A stretch of 58,833 bases of DNA from an uncultured Clostridium sp. (GTDB taxonomy: Bacteria; Bacillota; Clostridia; TANB77; CAG-508), in assembly GCA_948468045.1 (NCBI GenBank), contig CAOKGO010000008.1:1-58833 (forward strand), read 5' to 3'. Below the pieces are notes generated by a model. That model was not told the origin of the DNA. It saw nothing but the letters and a program-made list of their open reading frames with translations, and made no database searches. Each line of letters opens with the position of its first letter. Positions within the stretch are counted from its first letter, which is position 1. This document shows, in pieces, positions 28,895 to 37,779 of this stretch. Position numbers and translations under genes: made by a program.

Positions 28895-28923
28895 TAGGAT
28901 TTGGGGACGGCCCCATAATCCTA
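28895..28923 (+). repeat. Palindromic repeat A, copy 4
   Basis: TAGGATTTGGGG, ACGG, CCCCATAATCCTA, nine bases after the sigF stop. Confidence 0.8.
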
Positions 28924-28937
28924 ATGTTTGGAATATG

Positions 28938-29050
28938 TTTATGTAATAGGAAAATTGGAGTTTTTGTTCACCCGCAAAAATTGCAAAGCAATTTTTTTGT
29001 GGAACGCTTTCTATTATAGGAAGTTCAGAGAACTTTCCTATAATAGAACA
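28938..29050 (+). repeat. Composite hairpin repeat B, copy 5 (inverted orientation)
   Basis: GTTCACCCGCAAAAATTGC, AAA, GCAATTTTTTTGTGGAACG, then TATTATAGGAAGTTC, AGA, GAACTTTCCTATAATA. The order of the two hairpins is the reverse of copies 2-4, so it is the same element on the other strand. Confidence 0.78.
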
Positions 29051-29051
29051 A

Positions 29052-29080
29052 TAGGATTCTGGGGCCGTCCCCAAATCCTA
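29052..29080 (+). repeat. Palindromic repeat A, copy 5
   Basis: TAGGATTCTGGGG, CCGT, CCCCAAATCCTA, followed by a partial second arm (CCCAAATCCTAAA). Confidence 0.78.
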
Positions 29081-29119
29081 CACCCAAATCCTAAATAAAT
29101 TATACAAGGAGAGAAACTT

Positions 29120-30115
29120 GTGAAGAGATTTTTGTTATATTTTTTTGCTTTTATTTTTATATGTTTTTTGTTGCCAGCAATGCTCACTAAAAGAGAAATA
29201 CAAACAAGTGTAAAAGAGACGGAAAAACAAATAAATGTGGAAAATGCAAATTATGAATATAAAAATTATGGAACAATTAAGTTATTACATCATAAAACAG
29301 GAGAAGTAGAAGATATTGCTTTAGATACTTATTTATTTGGTGTGGTTTCAGCAGAAATGCCAGCGGATTACGAATTAGAGGCACTAAAAGCACAAGCTGT
29401 GGTTGCAAGAACTTATACTATTTATAAAATAGAAAATAAAAAACATGAAAATGCAGATATTTGTGATGATTCTACTTGTTGTCAAGCATGGGTTTCAAAA
29501 GAAGAAAGACTTGCTAGATGGGAAGAGGATAAAAAAGAGAGCAATTGGAAAAAGATTGAACAATGTGTAAATGAAACTAAAGGAAAAATAATTACATATG
29601 AAAATAAGCCAATAAATGCTTTTTTTCATGCTAATAGTGGTGGAAAAACAGAACTTCCAGTTAATGTTTGGGGAGGAAGTGGTTTTCCATATTTACAAGT
29701 AGTAGAAACATCAGGAGAAGAGGGATATAATCAATATGCTTCAGAAGCAGAGTTTTCGCAAGATGAGGTTATAGAAAAATTGAAGTCAAAATATGAAAAT
29801 ATACAAATTGATTTTGGAAAAGATGATGACATTAAAATATTGGAATATACTAATGGTAATCGTGTCAAAACAGTTAAATTTGGAAATCATGAAATTTCAG
29901 GTGTAGAAGCACGAACAATTTTTGGGTTAAAATCAACTAATTTTGAAATAACAAAACAAGAAAATAAAATAAAATTTACTGTAAAAGGATATGGACATGG
30001 TGTGGGAATGAGCCAAACAGGAGCAGATAGTATAGCAAAACAAGGAAAAAATTATGAAGAAATTATTCATCACTTTTATAGTAATGTAGAAGTAAAAGAT
30101 ATAAATTCCATGTAA
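29120..30115 (+). CDS. spoIID: Stage II sporulation protein D
   Basis: 331 residues; GTG 29120 with AAGGAGAG upstream. Membrane-anchored peptidoglycan lytic transglycosylase of the engulfment machinery. N-terminal hydrophobic anchor (residues 1-22), then the SpoIID domain: LDTYLFGVVSAEMPADYELEAL, KAQAVVARTY and the ending GYGHGVGMSQTGA are diagnostic. The CDDSTCCQAW segment carries the usual cysteines. Lies between sigF and a spoIIQ-like gene, both forespore/engulfment functions. Confidence 0.95.
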   Translation: MKRFLLYFFAFIFICFLLPAMLTKREIQTSVKETEKQINVENANYEYKNYGTIKLLHHKTGEVEDIALDTYLFGVVSAEMPADYELEALKAQAVVARTYTIYKIENKKHENADICDDSTCCQAWVSKEERLARWEEDKKESNWKKIEQCVNETKGKIITYENKPINAFFHANSGGKTELPVNVWGGSGFPYLQVVETSGEEGYNQYASEAEFSQDEVIEKLKSKYENIQIDFGKDDDIKILEYTNGNRVKTVKFGNHEISGVEARTIFGLKSTNFEITKQENKIKFTVKGYGHGVGMSQTGADSIAKQGKNYEEIIHHFYSNVEVKDINSM

Positions 30116-30177
30116 AATGTATATTCTTCTAAAAATAGGAAATACTTGTAATAATAAAACTATTTAAGGAGGATTAT

Positions 30178-31041
30178 ATGAGAAGAGAAAATAGAAGAAA
30201 GAACTTGCAAAACAATGATGCAAAGGTGGATAAGCTTATTTTGTATTCTGGAATTGGTGTGGCAATTTTAGCTGTTATTGTATTTTGTTTATTTATGTAT
30301 AGTAAAAGTTTAAGTGATGATATGAAAAACAGTACAATGAATTTAGAAGAAATGGCAAATATCACAAATAATACACAAAATACACAAAGTGCGAGTACAG
30401 AAATTGGAAAAACTGTAGAAGAATCAAAAAATGAAATACAAAAACCAGAAGAAAATACTACAAATAATAGTACAAATAATACTACAAATAATACTTCTAA
30501 TATAAATAATTCAAATAATACATCTAACCAAACAAAAGATAATACGACTAAAACTACTAATACAACAAAAGCAAACAATACTGCAAATGTAGCTTCTAAT
30601 ACAAAAGCAAATGCTGAAAAAGAAACTAAAAAAGAATTAAGTTTTGCAAAACCAGTAGAGGGTGAAGTTGTAAGAGAATATGCTAAAGACAATTTGATTT
30701 ATTCTGAAACATTAAAAGAATGGACAACTCATATGGGAATTGACATTAAAGCAGAAAAAACAACAGTAGTAAAGGCATCAGAAGCGGGAACAGTAAAATC
30801 TATAAAAAATGACCCAAGATATGGTTTAACAGTTGTTATTGAACATGAAGATAATTTTCAAACAGTATATTCTAACTTATTAACTTCAGAATTTGTAGTA
30901 GAGGGAGAAAAAATAGAAAAAGAGCAATCAATAGGAACTGTTGGAAATACTGCTGTATTTGAAATTGCAGATGAAGCACATCTACATTTTGAAATATTAA
31001 AAGACTCTTTGCCAATAGACCCCAATATTTATATAAAATAA
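30178..31041 (+). CDS. spoIIQ: SpoIIQ-like M23 peptidase-family protein
   Basis: 287 residues; ATG 30178 after AAGGAGG. One N-terminal membrane helix (about residues 21-40), a long Asn/Thr-rich low-complexity linker (about 60-140), then an M23 LytM domain (HMGIDIK around residue 185, HLHFEI near the end). The HxH and Asp of the zinc site are present, so it may be active, as in clostridial SpoIIQ. The location after spoIID supports an engulfment-channel role in the forespore membrane. Confidence 0.88.
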   Translation: MRRENRRKNLQNNDAKVDKLILYSGIGVAILAVIVFCLFMYSKSLSDDMKNSTMNLEEMANITNNTQNTQSASTEIGKTVEESKNEIQKPEENTTNNSTNNTTNNTSNINNSNNTSNQTKDNTTKTTNTTKANNTANVASNTKANAEKETKKELSFAKPVEGEVVREYAKDNLIYSETLKEWTTHMGIDIKAEKTTVVKASEAGTVKSIKNDPRYGLTVVIEHEDNFQTVYSNLLTSEFVVEGEKIEKEQSIGTVGNTAVFEIADEAHLHFEILKDSLPIDPNIYIK

Positions 31042-31048
31042 CTTTTCA

Positions 31049-31108
31049 TGTTCTGTTTTGTTCGCCTGCAAAAATTTCGCAGAAATTTTTGCAAAACATA
31101 TTGAAGTA
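31049..31108 (+). repeat. Composite hairpin repeat B, copy 6 (partial)
   Basis: GTTCGCCTGCAAAAATTTC, GCA, GAAATTTTTGCAAAACA; the TATAGGAAAGTTC half is missing. Confidence 0.65.
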
Positions 31109-31150
31109 ATAGAATTATGTAGGAACAATAAAAGAAAAATGATTTAAAAA

Positions 31151-31193
31151 TGTCAAAAATATGTTTGACATTTTTTTGTTTGTATGATATTAT
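31151..31193 (+). promoter_or_regulatory. lexA promoter with palindromic operator
   Basis: TGTCAAA (31151-31157) and TTTGACA (31164-31170) form a perfect 7-bp inverted repeat whose right arm is the -35 box TTGACA (31165-31170). TATTAT follows after 17 bases (31188-31193). A self-regulatory LexA operator is plausible although it differs from the GAAC-N4-GTTC type. Confidence 0.55.
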
Positions 31194-31223
31194 AATAAAA
31201 AATTGAGAAATGGAGTGAGAAAA

Positions 31224-31874
31224 ATGCCAAGAAAAAAGCAAGAATTAAATAAAAGAGAAAAATCAATATTAAAATTCATTGAAAAACAAATTATGACACA
31301 AGGGTATCCACCATCTGTAAGAGAAATTGGAAAAGCTGTAGGATTAAGCTCAACTGCAACAGTACATGGTTATTTAGCAAAACTAGATGAAAAAGGATAT
31401 ATTAAAAAACAAGATAAAAAAGGAAGAACATTAAGACTATTAAAAGGTGGATCAGGAGAGATAAAGAAAACATCTAGTAAAGATTTTTATACACAAAAAG
31501 AATTAGTTGAAGTTCCAATTATAGGTAGAATTACAGCAGGAGAACCAATTTTAGCAGTTGAAAATGTAACAGATACATTTCCAATTCCAATTGACTTTGT
31601 AGGAAACTGTGAAAGTTTCATGCTTACTGTTAGAGGTGAAAGCATGATAGAAGCTGGAATTTTAGATGGAGATTATATCCTAGTAAAAAAGCAAAATACA
31701 GCTAATAATGGAGAAATTGTAGTAGCCCTAATTGGAGATGAAGCAACAGTAAAGACTTTTTATAAAGAAAAAGATCATATTCGTTTGCAACCAGAAAATT
31801 CAACTATGGATCCTATAATTGTGCCAACTTGTGAAATTTTAGGAAAAGTAGGTGGAGTATTTAGAAAAATGTAG
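31224..31874 (+). CDS. lexA: LexA repressor
   Basis: 216 residues from ATG 31224 (MPRKKQEL), chosen for the GGAGTGAGA upstream; the frame is open to 31203. N-terminal winged helix with [24 protein letters not shown], then the S24 autoproteolytic domain. The cleavage site is in GRITAGEP, catalytic serine in [11 protein letters not shown] and lysine in [14 protein letters not shown]. Controls the SOS response. Stands alone after the sporulation genes. Confidence 0.96.
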   Translation: MPRKKQELNKREKSILKFIEKQIMTQGYPPSVREIGKAVGLSSTATVHGYLAKLDEKGYIKKQDKKGRTLRLLKGGSGEIKKTSSKDFYTQKELVEVPIIGRITAGEPILAVENVTDTFPIPIDFVGNCESFMLTVRGESMIEAGILDGDYILVKKQNTANNGEIVVALIGDEATVKTFYKEKDHIRLQPENSTMDPIIVPTCEILGKVGGVFRKM

Positions 31875-31969
31875 GTAAATTTTAAAAAGAAAGTTCTTTG
31901 AACTTCATATAATATATATCTTACTAATACATAAATTTAAAAATTTACAGAAAATTTACAATTAAAGCA

Positions 31970-32011
31970 TTGACAAATACACTGTTTCACATATAATGAT
32001 ACAGTGTATTT
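31970..32011 (+). promoter_or_regulatory. Promoter with 11-bp palindromic operator for the ABC exporter
   Basis: TTGACA (31970-31975), 16 bases, TATAAT (31992-31997). AAATACACTGT (31975-31985) and ACAGTGTATTT (32001-32011) are perfect inverted repeats on both sides of the -10 box, the arrangement of a MarR/TetR-type repressor site. No such regulator gene is in the window. Confidence 0.65.
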
Positions 32012-32077
32012 TAGTTAATAAAATGTCACATATGAATCATCGTAAAAAACATTAATTATCAAGAGAAAGGAGCAACT

Positions 32078-34348
32078 ATGTTAAAAGTTTTAAGTAATTT
32101 AAAAAATTCGCTTTGGAGAGTTATTGTAATTGTCATATTATTATGCTTGCAAGCAACAACAGACCTAGCACTACCAGAATACACATCTAAAATAGTAAAT
32201 ATAGGAATTCAAAATGGTGGAATAGAAAGTGCAGTACCAAACATCATATCAAAAAATGATATGGAAGAACTTTTAATTTTTACTAATCAAGATGATGAAA
32301 TTTTAGAAAATTATATATTAATTGGAAAAAATCCTAGCAAACAAGAAGAAAATGTAATACATAAATATTTAGGAAAAGACTATGAATTAAAGGAAAATAC
32401 AATTTATATCTTAAAAGATAGTAAACAAAATGTAAGCAATTTATCAAAAATAATGAGTACACCTTTAATGGAAATGACAACTATAAAAAATAAAGAAACA
32501 GAAAATCAAATTAAAGAGCAAATTATGCAAGATAGTAACATGCTAGAAACGCAAAAACAATACTTTCAATCACAAAGCTTAATAGATATAATAAAAAATT
32601 TACCTGAAGAGCAAAGGCAACAAATTTTAAAACAATATAGTGATAAAATAGACAATATGCAAGAGTCAATTAAAGAACAAGCTGCAATAGCTTCTGTTAA
32701 ACAAGTTTATAGAAATTTAGGAGTAGATACAGACAAACTTCAAAATAACTATATTTTAATAGCTGGTCTTCAAATGCTAGGAGTAGCTTTAATTACTATG
32801 ATATCTGCGATAACTATTATGCTTTTCTCATCAAAAGTAGCAGCAAAACTAGGAAAAACATTACGAGATAAAGTCTTCAAAAAAGTTATTCATTTTTCAA
32901 ACAAGGAACTATCTGAATTTTCAACAGCATCTTTAATTACAAGAAGCACTAATGACATTCAACAAATACAACAACTTATGACAATGCTATTTAGAGTAGT
33001 TGTATATGCTCCAATTATTGGTATAGGTGGTTTTATAAAAGTATTGACCAAAAGTGACAACCAAATGGCATGGATTGTTGGTGTTGCAATTTTAGCTATT
33101 CTATGTATTGTAGGAACTTTGTTTGTTATAGTTATGCCAAAATTCAAGAAATTGCAAGAATTAATTGATAGATTAAACCAAGTTGCAAGGGAAATATTAA
33201 CAGGATTGTCAGTTATTAGAGCTTTCAATAAGGAAAATAAAGAAGAAGCAAGGTTTGAACTGTCAAATCAAAATTTGATGAAATCAAATATATTTGTTGA
33301 TAGAGCCATGTCTATGATGATGCCATTACTTATGCTTGTTATGAATTCTATAGCAATTTTAATTGTATGGGTTGGTGGGCATAATGTGGATAATGGTATT
33401 ATGCAAGTAGGAGATATGATGGCATTTATACAATATACTATGCAAATTGTTATGGCTTTTCTAATGATTTCAATGATTTCTATTATGCTACCTAGAGCAG
33501 CAGTATCTGCAAGACGAATTAATGAAGTATTAGAAACAGACCCAAATATAATAGACCCAAAAGAAAACAAAAAATTTGACATGGGTAAAAAAGGTTTAGT
33601 AGAATTTAAGAATGTATCTTTCCGTTACCCTGATGCTGATACAGAGGTTTTATCTGATATTAATTTTACTGCAAATCCAGGAGAAACAACAGCAATAATT
33701 GGAAGTACAGGAAGTGGAAAGTCAACTATTGTAAATTTATTACCAAGATTTTATGACGTAACAGGTGGAGAGCTATTAGTAGATGGTGTTAATATAAAAG
33801 AAGTCTCACAAAAAGAATTAAGAGAAATTATAGGATTAGTTCCACAAAAAGGAATTCTATTTTCTGGAACAATTGAATCTAATATTAAATATTCAAATGA
33901 AACTATGTCAGATGAGAAAATGAAAGAAGCAGCACAAATTGCACAAGCAACTGAATTTATTGAGAGTAAAGATAAGAAATATCAAGAACCAATTGCACAA
34001 GGTGGAAGTAATGTTTCAGGAGGGCAAAAGCAACGTTTAGCAATTGCAAGGGCAATAGCTAAAGACCCAGAAATATTTATATTTGATGATAGCTTTTCAG
34101 CATTAGATTTTAAAACAGATAGTAAATTAAGAGAAGCTTTAATGAAAAAAACAAAAAACAAAACAGTAATAATTGTTGCACAAAGAATTAGTACAATTAT
34201 GAATGCAGAAAAAATAATAGTACTAGAAGAAGGGAAAGTAGTTGGGATAGGAAAACATAATGAACTTATGAAAAACAATGAAACATATAGGCAAATTGCT
34301 TTATCACAATTGTCAGAAGATGAACTAAAAGAGGAAAGGGGGGAATAA
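32078..34348 (+). CDS. ABC exporter subunit A (membrane plus ATPase domain)
   Basis: 756 residues; ATG 32078 with AAAGGAGCAACT. A type-IV ABC half-transporter: first helix at 12-30, then an unusual large insert (about 45-225, Gln/Asn-rich) before the next helices, and the ATPase domain. Walker A GSTGSGKST, signature NVSGGQKQR, Walker B IFIFDDSFSALD; the catalytic Glu is replaced by Asp-Ser (DDS), as in degenerate sites of heterodimers. The next gene begins one base after the stop and provides the partner. Substrate unknown; multidrug export is usual. Confidence 0.87.
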   Translation: MLKVLSNLKNSLWRVIVIVILLCLQATTDLALPEYTSKIVNIGIQNGGIESAVPNIISKNDMEELLIFTNQDDEILENYILIGKNPSKQEENVIHKYLGKDYELKENTIYILKDSKQNVSNLSKIMSTPLMEMTTIKNKETENQIKEQIMQDSNMLETQKQYFQSQSLIDIIKNLPEEQRQQILKQYSDKIDNMQESIKEQAAIASVKQVYRNLGVDTDKLQNNYILIAGLQMLGVALITMISAITIMLFSSKVAAKLGKTLRDKVFKKVIHFSNKELSEFSTASLITRSTNDIQQIQQLMTMLFRVVVYAPIIGIGGFIKVLTKSDNQMAWIVGVAILAILCIVGTLFVIVMPKFKKLQELIDRLNQVAREILTGLSVIRAFNKENKEEARFELSNQNLMKSNIFVDRAMSMMMPLLMLVMNSIAILIVWVGGHNVDNGIMQVGDMMAFIQYTMQIVMAFLMISMISIMLPRAAVSARRINEVLETDPNIIDPKENKKFDMGKKGLVEFKNVSFRYPDADTEVLSDINFTANPGETTAIIGSTGSGKSTIVNLLPRFYDVTGGELLVDGVNIKEVSQKELREIIGLVPQKGILFSGTIESNIKYSNETMSDEKMKEAAQIAQATEFIESKDKKYQEPIAQGGSNVSGGQKQRLAIARAIAKDPEIFIFDDSFSALDFKTDSKLREALMKKTKNKTVIIVAQRISTIMNAEKIIVLEEGKVVGIGKHNELMKNNETYRQIALSQLSEDELKEERGE

Positions 34349-34349
34349 T

Positions 34350-36183
34350 ATGCCAGGAGGACCAATGGGCGGACCTATGAAACCAGGTGGAAAGCTACCA
34401 GAAAAAGCAAAAGACTTTAAAAGCACAATGAAAAAATTAATAAATAATTACTTATCAAAATATAAAATAGCATTAATTATTGTAATTATTTTTGCAATTG
34501 GAAGTACAATTTTTACAATTGTAGGGCCTAAAATATTAGGAAATGCTACAACAGAGATATTTAATGGGTTAATTGGAAAGTTGTCTGGTGGAAATGGCAT
34601 AGACTTTGGGAAAATTGGGCAAATTGCAATAAGTTTATTAATTTTATATGTAGTAAGTGCAATATTTTCTTTTATTCAAGGTTTCACAATGACAGGAATT
34701 TCACAAAAATTAACATATAAATTAAGAAATGATTTAGTACAAAAAATAAACAAATTACCAATGAAATATTTTGATACAAAAACACATGGAGAAGTATTAT
34801 CAATAATTACTAATGATATTGACACATTAAGTATGAACTTGAGTCAAAGTATTACACAAATTATTACATCTGTTTGTACAATTATAGGAATATTAATAAT
34901 GATGTTTTCTATTAGTTGGCAAATGACCTTAATATCTCTTATTATATTACCAATTGCAGGAATCTTAGTAAAAAATATTGTAGGGAAATCACAAAAATAT
35001 TTCCAAGCACAACAGGAATATTTGGGGCACGTAAATGGTCAAGTAGAAGAGGTTTATGGTGGTCTAAATGTTATAAAAGCCTTTAACAGTGAGGAAAAAG
35101 TAACTAAAGAGTTTGAAAAAGCAAATAGTGAATTATATAAATCTGGATGGAGGTCACAATTTTTATCTGGATTAATGTTTCCAATTATGAATTTTATATC
35201 TAATGTAGGATATGTAGGAGTAGCAGTTGCAGGTGGATATTTAGCAATTAATGGAAGAATTACAGTAGGAAACATTCAAAGCTTTATTCAATATAATAAG
35301 CAATTTACCCAGCCAATAAACCAAATTGCACAAATATCTGCAACATTACAATCTATGACAGCAGCTGCTGAGAGAGTTTTTGATTTTTTAGAGCAACCAG
35401 AAGAAATTGATACAGATAAAAATAATATAAATACAGAAAATTTAAAAGGAAATGTAAAATTTGAACATATAAAATTTGGATATGATGAAGAAACAACTAT
35501 AATAAATGATTTTACAGCTAATGTAAAAGAGGGACAAAAAATTGCAATAGTAGGACCAACAGGAGCTGGAAAAACAACAATAGTAAAATTACTAATGAGA
35601 TTTTATGACGTAGCAGATGGTGCTATTTTAATAGATGGACATAATATAAAAGAAATTAATAGAGGTAAACTTCGCAAAATGTTTGGTATGGTATTGCAAG
35701 ACACCTGGTTATTTGGTGGAACAGTAAAAGATAATATAAAATATGGAAAAGAAGAGGCAACAGATGACCAAGTAATTGAAGCTGCTAAGGCAGCTCATGT
35801 ACATCATTTTATAAAAACATTACCAAAAGGATACAATTCAGTTATCAATGAAGAAACAACTAATATATCAGCAGGGCAAAAGCAATTACTAACAATTGCT
35901 AGAGTTATTTTAGCAGACCCTAAAGTATTAATATTGGATGAAGCAACAAGTTCTATTGATACAAGAACAGAAATTCAAATACAATCTGCTATGGACAATT
36001 TAATGAAAGGAAGAACTAGTTTTATTATTGCACATAGGTTATCAACAATAAAAAATGCAGATTTAATTTTAGTTATGAATCATGGAGATATTGTAGAACA
36101 AGGAACACATCAAGAATTATTAGAAAAAAATGGATTTTATGCTGACTTATATAATAGTCAATTTGAAGTTGAAGAACGGATAA
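34350..36183 (+). CDS. ABC exporter subunit B with a CGG +1 shift at its penultimate codon
   Basis: 610 residues if decoded +1. ATG 34350 with AGGGGGGAATA. MPGGPMGGPMKPGG leader, six membrane helices, Walker A GPTGAGKTT, signature ISAGQKQLL, Walker B VLILDEATSSIDTR (canonical catalytic Glu). The natural end NSQFEVEE is followed by CGG ATA A. Skipping C gives GGA TAA, ending in Gly. In frame 0 the ribosome would instead read through a repeat-B element for about 33 residues. Forms a heterodimer with the upstream gene. Confidence 0.88.
36177..36179 (+). other. CGG +1 shift site 8 (ABC exporter B, next to the stop)
   Basis: GAA GAA CGG ATA AGT in frame 0. Skipping C gives GAA GAA GGA TAA. Here the shift gives termination at the family-typical length rather than extension. 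Confidence 0.72.
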
Positions 36184-36214
36184 GTATCAAAAAGAAAGTT
36201 CAAATAACTTCCTT

Positions 36215-36316
36215 ATTAAGAATGTGTTTTTGTTTGCCTGCCAAATTTGCTTTAGCAAATTTGTGTAGAACGTGTTGAGGTTATAGGAAAATCGGAGATT
36301 TTCCTATAACAGAACA
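36215..36316 (+). repeat. Composite hairpin repeat B, copy 7
   Basis: TTTGCCTGCCAAATTTGC, TTTA, GCAAATTTGTGTAGAACG, then TTATAGGAAAATC, GGA, GATTTTCCTATAA. Both hairpins are present. Confidence 0.75.
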
Positions 36317-36322
36317 AAACTT

Positions 36323-36351
36323 TTGACATTTACAAATATCAAGTGTATAAT
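36323..36351 (+). promoter_or_regulatory. Promoter of the MFS transporter
   Basis: TTGACA (36323-36328), 17 bases, TATAAT (36346-36351) with TG in the extended -10 position. Confidence 0.7.
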
Positions 36352-36389
36352 AAATACCCAACGAAAGGATACAAAGGAGAAATTTGCAA

Positions 36390-37661
36390 ATGAATGAAGA
36401 AATTATAAGGAAAAGAAAACAAAACATGAAAATATATTCTATTTATAGAGGAATTTCTTTAGACTTAATATTTTATTATGCAATAGAGTTCTTATTTTTA
36501 ACACAAGTAAAACATATTAGTAGTTCAGATGTTATTTTAGGAAATGCATTTTATGCTATATTCATGATGATATTTCAAATACCTGCAAGTATAATAGTTG
36601 ACAAAATAGGTACTAGAAGATGCACAATTTTAGCTAATATATTTAATGGCATTTTTATAATTTTAATTATGTGTTGTCAAAACGTATGGAATCTAATTTT
36701 TGCTCAATTTATTAGTAGTATATGCTTTTCATTAAAAGACATTTCAGATAAAGCTTTAATTAGATATTCAATTCCAAATGGAAAAAAGCAAGGAGAAATA
36801 TTTTCTAAAATGGAGAGTAAAGGCTATAAACAGTATTTTCTTTTAAATGCTTTTACTTCTATATTTTCAGGATTTCTTTTTGTTATAAATCCATATATAC
36901 CAATGATAGCAAGTTTGGGATTTACAATACTTTCAACAATAATATCTTTAGGATTTACAGATATTAATGAAGAAAGAAATGAAAAAGAAATAAAAGAACA
37001 GAAAAAATATGTTAAAGAATTGTTGGAGAGCATAAAATTTATTGCAAACTCTCAAAGACTAAGAAGTCTATTTTTATATGCAGGAATTACTTGGGGAATA
37101 TTTTGTGTAATGGGTAGTTATAGAACAAGTATATTAGTAGATATTGGAACTCCAGAACAAATAATTACAATAGTAGCAGCTATTGTAGGTATAGGTTCTT
37201 CTATGGGGTCAAAAAATCAACTACGATTTCATAAAAACTTTAGAAACAAAACTTTATCTATTATTTTATTAATTATAACAACTGCTATTTTAATAGCTGG
37301 AATAACTAGTAGTATAAATAAATCGTATTTTGTAAGTCTAGTTATTGTAACAATTTGTTGTACAACAATTAATTTTTCAAAAGGGGTAAGTGAGGTTTTA
37401 ATAACAAGATATTTAAGTAATTTTGCAAAAGATAAAATTTTGACACAAATTTATGCAGTAAATGCAATAATTAGAAATGCATTAAGGGCAATAATTAGTT
37501 TTTTTGGTTCTTATTTGCTAAGAATTACAACAACAGCACATAGTATGATTATGCTTGGAATACTGCTATTTGTTATAATGCTTGGATTAATTAGTTATAT
37601 GAAACCTAGGTTAGGTAAGAGACCAGAACAATATGATGACAAAGATATTTGTAAAATATAA
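36390..37661 (+). CDS. Major facilitator superfamily transporter
   Basis: About 423 residues from ATG 36390 (AAAGGAGA 10 bases upstream; a TTG at 36384 is less well placed). Around twelve hydrophobic helices; the loop after helix 2 reads VDKIGTRRC, matching the MFS motif A pattern D-x-x-G-x-R-R. Central hydrophilic loop rich in Lys/Glu (residues 195-215). Substrate cannot be assigned. Has its own promoter and is followed by a partial repeat B. Confidence 0.8.
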   Translation: MNEEIIRKRKQNMKIYSIYRGISLDLIFYYAIEFLFLTQVKHISSSDVILGNAFYAIFMMIFQIPASIIVDKIGTRRCTILANIFNGIFIILIMCCQNVWNLIFAQFISSICFSLKDISDKALIRYSIPNGKKQGEIFSKMESKGYKQYFLLNAFTSIFSGFLFVINPYIPMIASLGFTILSTIISLGFTDINEERNEKEIKEQKKYVKELLESIKFIANSQRLRSLFLYAGITWGIFCVMGSYRTSILVDIGTPEQIITIVAAIVGIGSSMGSKNQLRFHKNFRNKTLSIILLIITTAILIAGITSSINKSYFVSLVIVTICCTTINFSKGVSEVLITRYLSNFAKDKILTQIYAVNAIIRNALRAIISFFGSYLLRITTTAHSMIMLGILLFVIMLGLISYMKPRLGKRPEQYDDKDICKI

Positions 37662-37704
37662 TTTGGGTATGGACTTTTTTTGCTTTTTCAGATATAATAG
37701 ACGA

Positions 37705-37733
37705 TGAAAAAACACACATTCTACACAAATAAT
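37705..37733 (+). repeat. Repeat B fragment
   Basis: AAAAACACACATTCTACACAAAT matches the left arm of copy 1 (19027) but the right arm is absent. Confidence 0.5.
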
Positions 37734-37779
37734 TAGAAATAAAGATTATATTATAAAAATTTTTGGGGGTTACAACAAA

